Below, one piece after another: positions 6,229-13,112 of a stretch of DNA of 14,816 nt (position 1 is the first letter of the stretch; each line of letters opens with the position of its first letter). The stretch covers positions 1-14,816 of the forward strand of contig CAKSXW010000050.1 in the NCBI GenBank assembly GCA_934518555.1, written 5' to 3'. This stretch comes from an uncultured Faecalibacterium sp. Its GTDB lineage: Bacteria; Bacillota; Clostridia; Oscillospirales; Ruminococcaceae. The notes below the pieces were generated by a model that was given only the letters and a program-made list of their open reading frames with translations, was not told the DNA's origin and ran no database searches. The position numbers were made by a program, and so were the translations under genes.

Positions 6229-7965
6229 TTACAAATTCAGATCCATGGCCCGGGCCGCCGCTGCCACCGGCAGGGTGCCGGAGAGGATTCCCGGAGCCCC
6301 ACCGGACGCCGGGCCTGCCGACAGCCTTTGCTGCAGCAGCTGCCGGGCCAGAGTGCCGTTCTGGCGCACACGCTGCCGCACCTTTTCCACCCCTTCAAAG
6401 TCCATCATCTCCAGGGCAGCCAAGGCGGCGTCGGCGTTGCGAGGGTCAAAAAAGCCCAGCTGATAGCACTCCTTGGCGGTCTCGTTCTGGGACAGGCGGC
6501 TGAAGGTGGATTTTTTTGCAGCACTGACCACGATATCGAATACCGGTTCCCGGCTGCCCAGCTCTACACCGCCCACCTCCTGGGCCGGACGAGGCCGCAG
6601 GGCCGCTGCCGAAAAGGGCAGGAACTGGTTCTCGCCGCTGGGGCCCAGAATGCGGAACACCCGCTGTTCGTCGTAGAACTGCCGCATCAGCTCGATGATC
6701 AGGTAGCACTGCCGGGAAAAGGCCCGGTAGGCACTTTTGAGCATATCCCGGCTCAGCTTGCTGCCAGCCTCCTGCAGGGCCGCAATGGCACTGGCAGCGG
6801 TGACGCCACCGCTGGTGCCTCCCTGGGTCATGTCCCGGTTGCCGCTGATCTCCTTCAGCTCCTCGATGCGGCTCTGGCGGTAGCTCAGGCTGTTGCCCTG
6901 GAGGCCTGCGGTCTGCAAAGGCCGGAAGCTGTCCTCGTTCAGCCGTCCCACCACATGGATGATATCCTTGCTCAGGTCTGCCAGTTCCTCCTCGTTGACC
7001 CCGGCCATATCGCTGAGGACATACCGCTGCCGGGCCGACAGCAGCACGTTTTCGTCCATGGCATGGTTCATCTTGTCAATGGCGATCTGACAATCCTTCA
7101 TGACGTCGATATAGCCAAAACCAGCCGGAGAATCCTCCTCCACAAACAAGGTGTCGAACACAAAGGGATACTGGCCGTGGTCGTAGAGCCCTCGCCGGGC
7201 CAGGGCCGGGTCGTTCTGGGTGGCGTACAGCACCACGCCGTTGCAGAACTTGCAGTAGTGCAGCACCATGCGCCCGGCTTCGTCCGGCCGCTTGTAATAC
7301 CAGTCCACCACCAGGCTCTTGGAGGTGGTGTCCACCCCGTTCTCGTGGATGTACCGGGGCGCATCCAGTACGCTGGCAGCGTGGCCTGCCAGCCAGGGGT
7401 ACTGGGCCGTCAGCCGGGCCGTATCCTCCAGGCTCAGACTGAACAGATCCGGCGAATCCTGGATATCCGACACCCCCGGCTCCCAGTACAGCATCAGCAG
7501 GTTCATGGACCGCAGGGCGATGTCCCCCACGCCGCCCCGGAGGCTGGGGTCCCAGAACACGCCGGTAACGCCGGTGCCCTGCTTCAGCTTCCGCCACCAA
7601 CAATCGCTGTACACCTGCTCGTAGTCTGCCTGTTCCAGCACCACTGGCAATACGCTGGAAAGGGCCCGGGCTGCTGCCTCGTCATCTGCCGCCCGGGGCA
7701 GCACGTTGGGCTCCGGGTAGTTGTCCATGGCGTCGGCGTGTTTGTTGGCGATGCTGTTGAACAGCCAGCCGCTGGAGGCCTGGGTCTTGCCGGGCATCAG
7801 GGGGTCTGCCTTGTGCTTCCAGTGGCCCATGCGGAACCACAGCTCGTTGTCCACCAGTCTCTGGTCCAAAGCCGCCTTGCCGGCCTTATACCGCTGGAGG
7901 GTCTGGGTGGCCTGGGCCACCTGGGCCTCCCCCACCGGCAGCTGGTCCTTCATACTCTCATCCAT
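6229..7965 (-). CDS. Phage portal protein (P22-like type)
   Basis: A 578-aa protein. It has the expected length and features of a short-tailed-phage portal: an N-terminal helical start; 'NSIANKHADAMDNYPEPNVLP' (70-90); a beta-rich wing with LYWEPGVSDIQDSPDLF (159-175); 'YPFVFDTLFVEEDSPAGFGYIDVMKDCQIAIDKMNHAM' (266-303), typical of portal stems; and GNRDMTQGGTSGGVTAASAI (375-394), the family's best-conserved loop and helix. It forms the dodecameric vertex through which terminase packages DNA. The gene starts 12 bases after terL with AAAGGAG before the ATG at 7965. Its stop lies 13 bases before the start of the protease-scaffold gene. Confidence 0.93.
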   Translation of the reverse strand: MDESMKDQLPVGEAQVAQATQTLQRYKAGKAALDQRLVDNELWFRMGHWKHKADPLMPGKTQASSGWLFNSIANKHADAMDNYPEPNVLPRAADDEAAARALSSVLPVVLEQADYEQVYSDCWWRKLKQGTGVTGVFWDPSLRGGVGDIALRSMNLLMLYWEPGVSDIQDSPDLFSLSLEDTARLTAQYPWLAGHAASVLDAPRYIHENGVDTTSKSLVVDWYYKRPDEAGRMVLHYCKFCNGVVLYATQNDPALARRGLYDHGQYPFVFDTLFVEEDSPAGFGYIDVMKDCQIAIDKMNHAMDENVLLSARQRYVLSDMAGVNEEELADLSKDIIHVVGRLNEDSFRPLQTAGLQGNSLSYRQSRIEELKEISGNRDMTQGGTSGGVTAASAIAALQEAGSKLSRDMLKSAYRAFSRQCYLIIELMRQFYDEQRVFRILGPSGENQFLPFSAAALRPRPAQEVGGVELGSREPVFDIVVSAAKKSTFSRLSQNETAKECYQLGFFDPRNADAALAALEMMDFEGVEKVRQRVRQNGTLARQLLQQRLSAGPASGGAPGILSGTLPVAAAARAMDLNL

Positions 7966-7977
7966 CTGTTTCTCCTT

Positions 7978-9426
7978 TCAAATACGGTAAAATCTGGCCT
8001 GCCGATGCAGCTCCAGGGGGTCGTCTGCCACCGGCGGTGCCCTGCGCCGGGCCGGAGGGCTGATGGGGTTTTCCATCAGCACATAGCGGCACTCGTCATA
8101 GATATGGTCCTCCTGCCGGGTGTCGATATCCTCCACGTTGCTCTCGTCATACACCAGGTTGGGGATGGTGCGGATGAAGTGGCGGCAGGTCTGGAACACC
8201 TGGAACATGGGCCGCCCCTCCTCGTCAAAGGCCAGCCGATAGTGGAACTGCATCTTGCCTGCCAGCCGGGTGTGGTCCCCGGGGCTCCAGTGCAAAAAGC
8301 CGGGGCCACGCTCCATCATGGCGGCGATGCTCTCCCCCCGGCTCTCATCAAAGATGGCCGGGTCCGCAATGCCGTGGATCACCCGTCCTCGCAGCACAGG
8401 GTCGTTCTGCTCTGCCTCCCGGATGCGCCGGGCCTGCTCCACCGGGTCCACTCGCAGCCCCTCGTTGGGGCGTCCGGTGCAGCCGTACAGCTCCTTGATC
8501 CGGTACAGCCGCCCCTCCTCGTCAGCGGCGTACCACCCCACCGAGAAGGGCTTGGAAAACCCAAAGTCGAAGCCCCGGTAGATCTGCCAGTGCTTGGGGA
8601 TGGCAAAGGGGGCGATGACGTGGGTCCACCGCTGGTCCTGGTAGTGGGCCGGGTCGTTACGCCACTCGGTGAACACCTGGCCGGAAAAGCTGTCCCAGCT
8701 GCCGTAGAGCAGGGCCTGCTTTTCTGCCTCCGGCAGGCTGGCCAAACTGGCCAGGTAGCCGGGGTCGTTCCGCAGCAGAGCAGGGTTATCAAAGATACTG
8801 GAGGGGATGAACACCCGGGCCCGCCGCAGCAAGGTCTGGGTGCCGTCCGGCAGCTTTACCGGGTACTCCTCTATGATAGGGGTGCCCGGGGGAGCCGGGG
8901 TAATGAACCGGGCCTTCACCCAGCCATGACCGATGCCGCCGGGGTTGGTGGTGGCTCGCATATACACCCGGGTACCGGGGCCTGTGGGACGGTTGCGGCT
9001 CATCATGTAGCTGTATTCCTCCCACTCAAAGTGGGTCAGCTCGTCAAAGCCGATAAAGTCGTAGGCCTTGCCCTGGTAGTTGGTGCGGTCCTTGGTGTAC
9101 TGCATGGACCCAAACCAGATCTTGGCTCCGCTGGGAAAGGTCCACACATGGGCCGTGGCGTTGTACTGGGCCTGGGGGAAGGCTCGGCGGTAGTACATCT
9201 GGCTTTTGTCCACCAAGTCCGATAACTGTGGGTAGGTTTTTCGCAGGATCAACGCCCTGTAATGAGGGATGTGGACCTGCCGCAGGGCCTCAATGATCAA
9301 GGCGTCGCTTTTGCCGCCTCCTGCTGCCCCACCGTACAGGGCCTCCGGCTCCGGTCGGCTCATAAACTCTGCCTGCCGGGGCTGGGGCCGCCACACCACC
9401 GGGGCTCTGGATTCTTCTGTTTTCAT
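7978..9426 (-). CDS. terL: Terminase large subunit (packaging ATPase and nuclease)
   Basis: A 482-aa protein. Walker A is GGAAGGGKS (32-40), Walker B is YDFIGFDE (122-129) with catalytic Glu129, and the coupling motif is ATTNP (158-162). The C-terminal RNase-H-like nuclease shows three plausible metal-binding acids: D287 in GFDFGF, D355 in GIADPAIFD and D444 in HIYDE. All core motifs are intact, so the enzyme could be active. The gene overlaps the preceding one by an ATGA (9426-9423), with AGGAGG just upstream of the start, a sign of coupled translation. It would translocate DNA into the prohead through the portal encoded next. Confidence 0.96.
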   Translation of the reverse strand: MKTEESRAPVVWRPQPRQAEFMSRPEPEALYGGAAGGGKSDALIIEALRQVHIPHYRALILRKTYPQLSDLVDKSQMYYRRAFPQAQYNATAHVWTFPSGAKIWFGSMQYTKDRTNYQGKAYDFIGFDELTHFEWEEYSYMMSRNRPTGPGTRVYMRATTNPGGIGHGWVKARFITPAPPGTPIIEEYPVKLPDGTQTLLRRARVFIPSSIFDNPALLRNDPGYLASLASLPEAEKQALLYGSWDSFSGQVFTEWRNDPAHYQDQRWTHVIAPFAIPKHWQIYRGFDFGFSKPFSVGWYAADEEGRLYRIKELYGCTGRPNEGLRVDPVEQARRIREAEQNDPVLRGRVIHGIADPAIFDESRGESIAAMMERGPGFLHWSPGDHTRLAGKMQFHYRLAFDEEGRPMFQVFQTCRHFIRTIPNLVYDESNVEDIDTRQEDHIYDECRYVLMENPISPPARRRAPPVADDPLELHRQARFYRI

Positions 9427-9716
9427 GGTTCCTCCTCCACCTGCGGCAGCAGCACCACACCGCTCTGGGCACCCTCTGCCTCCACCCCCTGGTCGTTCAG
9501 GGTCTTGGCCACCGCTGCCAGATCCTTCAGCACCGCCGTGGCCTCCTTCAGGCCCTTCATGGTATTGGCCTCCTCGGCTCCCTCCCGTCGGGCCTGCCGC
9601 TGCCGGGCGTTCAGGTCCCGGACCTGCTGGGCCAAAAGGGTGCTGAGGATCTCGGTGGCCCGGTTCAGGCTCTCCAGCCCTTTGGGGGTTCTTGTCTGCC
9701 CCATGGTCTGTGTCAT
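9423..9716 (-). CDS. Putative terminase small subunit-like protein
   Basis: A 97-aa largely helical protein, MTQTMGQTRTPKGLESLNRA... with a basic stretch RQRQARREGAEE and a second helix 'GLKEATAVLKDLAAVAKTLND'. No helix-turn-helix is obvious. The assignment rests on its place as first gene, overlapping terL by four bases, as P22 gene 3 precedes gene 2. The ATG at 9716 follows AAAGGAGG after only two bases, while the in-frame ATG at 9704 (93 aa) follows after 14, so the start is uncertain. A further upstream ATG at 9806 has no ribosome-binding site and would add a Pro/Gly/Cys-rich stretch unlike the rest. Confidence 0.6.
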   Translation of the reverse strand: MTQTMGQTRTPKGLESLNRATEILSTLLAQQVRDLNARQRQARREGAEEANTMKGLKEATAVLKDLAAVAKTLNDQGVEAEGAQSGVVLLPQVEEEP

Positions 9717-9823
9717 TGCCTCCTTTCTGCCCGGTGGCTCCGGGCTATGGCAACAGCCTACCACAGGGCCCCCAAGGGCAACAGCGTGGGCTTTTTGAGA
9801 CCGCATCGTACTTTTTCGTATTG

Positions 9824-9852
9824 ATTATCCAAAACGTATATTTTTAGGGCAA
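9824..9852 (-). promoter_or_regulatory. Sigma-A-type promoter of the phage cassette
   Basis: On the minus strand TTGCCC (9852-9847) and GATAAT (9829-9824) are separated by exactly 17 bases of AT-rich spacer. Transcription would start near 9817, giving a 5' leader of about 100 bases before the first gene. No other promoter of this quality was seen between here and the cassette end. Confidence 0.7.
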
Positions 9853-9878
9853 AAAATAAAACGGACCACCGCCCGTTT
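9851..9878 (-). terminator. Weak terminator-like hairpin ahead of the cassette promoter
   Basis: On the minus strand AAACGG (9878-9873) and CCGTTT (9864-9859) form a 6-bp stem with an 8-base loop, followed by TATTTTTT. It may shield the cassette from upstream minus-strand transcription. The stem is short. Confidence 0.35.
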
Positions 9879-9980
9879 CCAGAAGCTGTGAATTTCCTCC
9901 CACAAAAAACAGCCCCGTATTCCGTCATATCGCCCTCATAATTTGTAGTTTTGTCTCATTTTCCCGTCAATTCCCGTTAT

Positions 9981-10006
9981 TTTCCGCCGGTTCCGGAAAC
10001 TTTTTT
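9981..10006 (+). terminator. Weak terminator-like hairpin in the intergenic stretch
   Basis: TTTCCG (9981-9986) pairs with CGGAAA (9994-9999), then six T (10001-10006). No plus-strand gene ends here, so if real it would stop antisense read-through or end a short untranslated RNA. Confidence 0.3.
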
Positions 10007-10155
10007 CATTTTCCCCATTTCCTGGCCCCTTCTCCCCCAAACTCCCCTAGAGCTCTCTTTCGGCCTCATGCAACATTTTGTAATCCTTTTGAAATCTTTT
10101 TCTCATACCTTCATCACTTTTGTCCAGAAGTTGCACCGTTATGAACAATTGTGCT

Positions 10156-10170
10156 TGTTTCCGGGAAACA
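10156..10170. repeat. 15-bp perfect palindrome, operator-like
   Basis: TGTTTCC-G-GGAAACA is symmetric about its central G and lies about 70 bases upstream of the mglB -35 box. A dimeric regulator site is plausible; the regulator is not known. Confidence 0.45.
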
Positions 10171-10210
10171 TTTGTACTTCGGAAAATCTTTTTGTTGAAA
10201 CAGCACAAAA

Positions 10211-10235
10211 CAAGGTTCACATTCTTGTGAACTTG
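10211..10235. repeat. Inverted repeat just upstream of the mglB -35 box
   Basis: GTTCAC (10215-10220) and GTGAAC (10227-10232) are separated by six bases. Outer CAAG/CTTG arms extend the symmetry if one base is bulged. It ends six bases before the -35 hexamer, a position suited to an activator or repressor. Confidence 0.5.
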
Positions 10236-10240
10236 GCCTC

Positions 10241-10269
10241 TTGCAGACCCTTTTCCAGGCGGTTATAAT
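10241..10269 (+). promoter_or_regulatory. Promoter of the mglBAC operon
   Basis: TTGCAG (10241-10246), a 17-base spacer and a perfect TATAAT (10264-10269). The predicted start near 10276 leaves a 5' leader of about 70 bases. Confidence 0.8.
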
Positions 10270-10285
10270 ACAAACAGGAAATCCG

Positions 10286-10306
10286 AGTGCATGCAATAAA
10301 TGCACT
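10286..10306. repeat. Inverted repeat in the mglB leader
   Basis: AGTGCAT (10286-10292) and ATGCACT (10300-10306) with a 7-base centre, about ten bases downstream of the predicted transcription start. This is a classic repressor-operator position; as RNA it could also form a small hairpin. Confidence 0.5.
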
Positions 10307-10347
10307 TGTGAAATTTGCTGTGATATGAATGAAGGAGACAAAGCATT

Positions 10348-11394
10348 ATGAAAATGATTTCTCGTCGTGACTTCCTGAAGGCTTCCGCTGTTGTAGGTGC
10401 TACCGCTGCTATGACCGCTTGCGGCGGCTCCGCAAGCTCCACCACCACCGCTTCCTCTGTGGCATCTTCCGCTGCAGCCAGCACTGCAGCTGCCAGCGGC
10501 TCTGCCAACATCGGCGTGTGCATTTATCAGTTCGCTGATAACTTCATGACCCTGTACCGTACCGACCTGGAAGAGTACCTGAAGGACATGGGCTACTCCG
10601 TGACCATCATGGACGGCAAGAACGACCAGAACACCCAGACCGAGCAGATCAACACCTTCCTGCAGCAGGGTGTCGATGTCCTGGTCATCAACCCCGTGCA
10701 GACCACTTCCGCACAGACCATCGTGGACACCGTTTCTCCTTCCGGCACTCCCATCGTGTTCATCAACCGTGAGCCCGACAAGAGCGTTCTGGATTCCTAC
10801 CAGGGCAAGTGCTGCTACGTCGGTGCAGACGCACGTCAGTCCGGTACCTACCAGGGCGAGCTGATCCTGGATACCGAGACCCAGGGCGATATCAACGGCG
10901 ACGGCAAAGTCACTTACATCATGTGCAAGGGCGACCCCGAGAACATCGACGCTCAGTACCGCACCGAGTACTCCATCAAGGCTCTGACCGATGCCGGCAA
11001 GGAAGTTGAGTGCCTGTACGAGTACCTGGACAACTGGGATCAGACCACCGCTCAGCAGGACGTTGCAAACGCTCTGTCTCAGTACGGCGACAAGATCGAG
11101 GTCGTCTTCTGCAACAACGACGCAATGGCACTGGGCGCTCTGCAGTCCATCCAGCAGGCCGGCCGCACCGTCGGCAAGGACATCTATCTGGTCGGCGTCG
11201 ATGCACTGGCCGAGGCTGTTCAGGACGTTCTGGACGGCAACATGACCGGTACCGTGCTGAACGACGACGTGGGCCAGGCTACCAAGGCTGCCGAGGCTAC
11301 CAAGCTGTACGTCGAAGGCTCCGCTGTCGAGCAGTACTACTGGGTCGACTATGTCAAGGTCACCAAGGACAACGCATCTCAGTATGTGAAGTAA
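10348..11394 (+). CDS. mglB: Galactose/glucose ABC transporter substrate-binding lipoprotein
   Basis: A 348-aa protein. The N-terminus has a textbook twin-arginine motif SRRDFLK (5-11) followed by a lipobox ending at Cys25 (MTAC), so it is probably Tat-exported and lipid-anchored outside the membrane. A Ser/Ala/Thr linker (26-53) leads to the periplasmic-binding-protein fold. Ligand-site residues of E. coli MglB recur: D64 in FADNF, N115 in INPV, D201 and R205 in DAQYR, W230, N257 in NND and D285 in GVDAL. The calcium loop DINGDGK (181-187) is kept. The His that contacts sugar in E. coli (KGEPGHPD) is replaced by Asn199 (KGDPENID), which could alter preference. GAAGGAG lies about ten bases before the ATG. 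Specificity for galactose versus glucose is not decided. Confidence 0.93.
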   Translation: MKMISRRDFLKASAVVGATAAMTACGGSASSTTTASSVASSAAASTAAASGSANIGVCIYQFADNFMTLYRTDLEEYLKDMGYSVTIMDGKNDQNTQTEQINTFLQQGVDVLVINPVQTTSAQTIVDTVSPSGTPIVFINREPDKSVLDSYQGKCCYVGADARQSGTYQGELILDTETQGDINGDGKVTYIMCKGDPENIDAQYRTEYSIKALTDAGKEVECLYEYLDNWDQTTAQQDVANALSQYGDKIEVVFCNNDAMALGALQSIQQAGRTVGKDIYLVGVDALAEAVQDVLDGNMTGTVLNDDVGQATKAAEATKLYVEGSAVEQYYWVDYVKVTKDNASQYVK

Positions 11395-11462
11395 GTCCGA
11401 AGTTCCCTGAACCAATAAGCAAGTTGCACAGTAGGCCTTAACAGCTTACATAAGCTAAAAAA

Positions 11463-11505
11463 GCGCATGCGTGCGAGATACTCTCTCCGCGCATGCGCCT
11501 TGTTT
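11463..11505 (+). terminator. Intercistronic stem-loop between mglB and mglA
   Basis: GCGCATGCG (11463-11471) and CGCATGCGC (11490-11498) form a 9-bp perfect stem followed by CTTGTTTT. It can act as a partial terminator or 3'-end stabiliser, keeping binding protein in excess over ATPase and permease, as is usual in such operons. Confidence 0.75.
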
Positions 11506-11555
11506 TGAAAAAAGGTCTGCGGCACAGAACGCAATAAAAAAGGAGGCTCTGCGGA

Positions 11556-13094
11556 ATGTCAGAATACCGTCTGGTAATGAAAGGCGTGGTCAAGACCTTC
11601 CCCGGCGTCAAAGCGCTGGATCACGCCCAGTTGGAGCTTCGCCCCGGTAAGGTCATGGCGCTGATGGGCGAAAACGGCGCCGGCAAATCCACCTTGATGA
11701 AGTGTATGTTCGGCATTTACAAGATGGACGAGGGCGAAATCGAATACGAAGGGGAAAAGGTCAACATCCCCACTCCTCTGGATGCACTGAACCGCGGCAT
11801 TGCCATGGTGCATCAGGAGCTGCAGCCCATCCCGGCCCGTACCGTGGCCGAGAACATCTGGCTGGGGCGCTACCCCACCAAGAGCTATGGCCCCATCACC
11901 GTGGTGGATCACCCCAAAATGTACAAGGACACCGAGGAGCTGCTCAAGAAGCTGAAGCTGGACATCAACCCCCATGCAAAGCTGGGCTCCCTGAGCATCG
12001 CTCAGATGCAGATGGTGGAAATCGCTAAGGCCGTTTCCGCAAACTGCAAGGTGCTGATCCTGGACGAGCCCACTTCCTCCCTGACCGCAAACGAAGTGGA
12101 ATCCCTGTTCCGCATCATGCGGGAGCTGAAGGCTCTGGGCGTCGCACTGGTCTACATCAGCCATAAGATGGACGAGATCAAGGTCATCGCCGACGAAGTC
12201 ACCATCATGCGCGATGGCCAGTACATCGGCAAGTGGGAAGTGGCGGACATGACCAAGGAGCAGATCATCGCCAAGATGGTCGGCCGTGAGCTGTCCAACC
12301 TGTTCCCCCCGCTGGAGAATCATCCCTCCGACGAAGTGATGATGAAGGTGGAGGACTTCACCTCCATCCATCCCCGCTCCTTCCGCCACTGCAGCTTTGA
12401 GCTGAAAAAGGGCGAGATCCTGGGCGTGGCCGGTCTGGTGGGTGCCCAGCGTACCGAACTGATGGAAGGCATCTTCGGCCTGCGTGCCCACACCTCCGGC
12501 AAGGTGTGGATCAAGGGCGAAGAGGTCACCATCAAGCAGCCCCGCGACGCCATCCAGAAGAGCGTGGCTCTGCTGACCGAGGACCGCCGCGCCACCGGCA
12601 TCATGGGTGTGCTGAGCGTGGCCGACAACATCTCCATCGCTTCCCTGGACGCCCTGCGGAAGGGCCCCATCATGCTGGACAACAAGAAGATCCTGGATCT
12701 GGTGGCCACCAACAAAGAGAAGATGGCCATCAAGGTGCCCAGCCCCAAGACCCAGATCAAGAGCCTGTCCGGCGGCAACCAGCAGAAGGTGCTGATCGCC
12801 CGCTGGCTGGCCAACAACCCCGATGTGCTGATCCTGGACGAGCCCACCCGCGGCATTGACGTCGGTGCCAAGTACGAGATCTACTGCATCATTGCCGAGC
12901 TGGCCAAGCAGGGCAAGAGCATCATCATGATCTCCTCTGAAATGAGCGAGATCATTGGTATGTCCAACCGTGTCATGGTCATGTGCGACGGCCGCATCAC
13001 CGGCTTCATCGACGGCAAGGACGCCACCCAGGAAAACATCATGGCTCTGGCCACCCAGTTCGAGACCGCACCCACCGCTGCGGCGAATCAGTAA
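11556..13094 (+). CDS. mglA: Galactose/methyl-galactoside ABC transporter ATP-binding protein (two NBDs)
   Basis: A 512-aa protein with two nucleotide-binding domains, the usual size for MglA/RbsA. NBD1 has Walker A GENGAGKST (38-46), signature LSIAQ (146-150), Walker B VLILDEPT (166-173) and switch His203. NBD2 has the degenerate Walker A GLVGAQRTE (293-301), signature LSGGNQQK (404-411), Walker B VLILDEPT (424-431) and Ser461 in place of the switch His. This asymmetry is characteristic: one ATP site is weak. The 'GAQRTEL' form favours MglA over RbsA. It starts at 11556 with AAGGAGG nine bases upstream and follows the intercistronic stem-loop. It powers the MglC permease at the cytoplasmic face. 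Confidence 0.95.
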   Translation: MSEYRLVMKGVVKTFPGVKALDHAQLELRPGKVMALMGENGAGKSTLMKCMFGIYKMDEGEIEYEGEKVNIPTPLDALNRGIAMVHQELQPIPARTVAENIWLGRYPTKSYGPITVVDHPKMYKDTEELLKKLKLDINPHAKLGSLSIAQMQMVEIAKAVSANCKVLILDEPTSSLTANEVESLFRIMRELKALGVALVYISHKMDEIKVIADEVTIMRDGQYIGKWEVADMTKEQIIAKMVGRELSNLFPPLENHPSDEVMMKVEDFTSIHPRSFRHCSFELKKGEILGVAGLVGAQRTELMEGIFGLRAHTSGKVWIKGEEVTIKQPRDAIQKSVALLTEDRRATGIMGVLSVADNISIASLDALRKGPIMLDNKKILDLVATNKEKMAIKVPSPKTQIKSLSGGNQQKVLIARWLANNPDVLILDEPTRGIDVGAKYEIYCIIAELAKQGKSIIMISSEMSEIIGMSNRVMVMCDGRITGFIDGKDATQENIMALATQFETAPTAAANQ

Positions 13095-13112
13095 ATAAGG
13101 AGGCTGTCTATC

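Larger units (their letters stand above)
9853..10347. other. AT-rich regulatory stretch between divergent units
   Basis: About 500 bases with no credible gene; a TTG-initiated reading frame at 9951-10268 lacks a ribosome-binding site and looks non-coding. The stretch is clearly richer in A/T than the flanks. From about 9950 to 10130 the plus strand is mostly C and T. TTCCCGT occurs twice at a 10-base step (9961 and 9971). The right third holds the mglB promoter and three inverted repeats, listed separately. Confidence 0.6.

Noticed and set aside
6214..9225. A 1003-codon open frame on the plus strand antisense to portal and terL
   Set aside because: It mirrors genes with clear terminase and portal motifs. 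Its product is low-complexity, rich in Gly, Val, Leu, His and Gln, as expected when GC-rich codons are read backwards, and it has no ribosome-binding site.
9951..10268. Plus-strand 105-codon TTG-started frame in the intergenic stretch
   Set aside because: No ribosome-binding site. The Phe/Pro/Leu-rich product reflects the pyrimidine-rich DNA, and the frame overlaps the palindromes and the mglB promoter.
10888..10908. Dockerin-like repeat in mglB (DINGDGK)
   Set aside because: A single copy at the position of the known calcium loop of MglB. A dockerin would need two repeats and a different fold.
10114..11415. Minus-strand open frame antisense to mglB
   Set aside because: It is a shadow of mglB, whose plus-strand product matches the galactose-binding protein along its full length.
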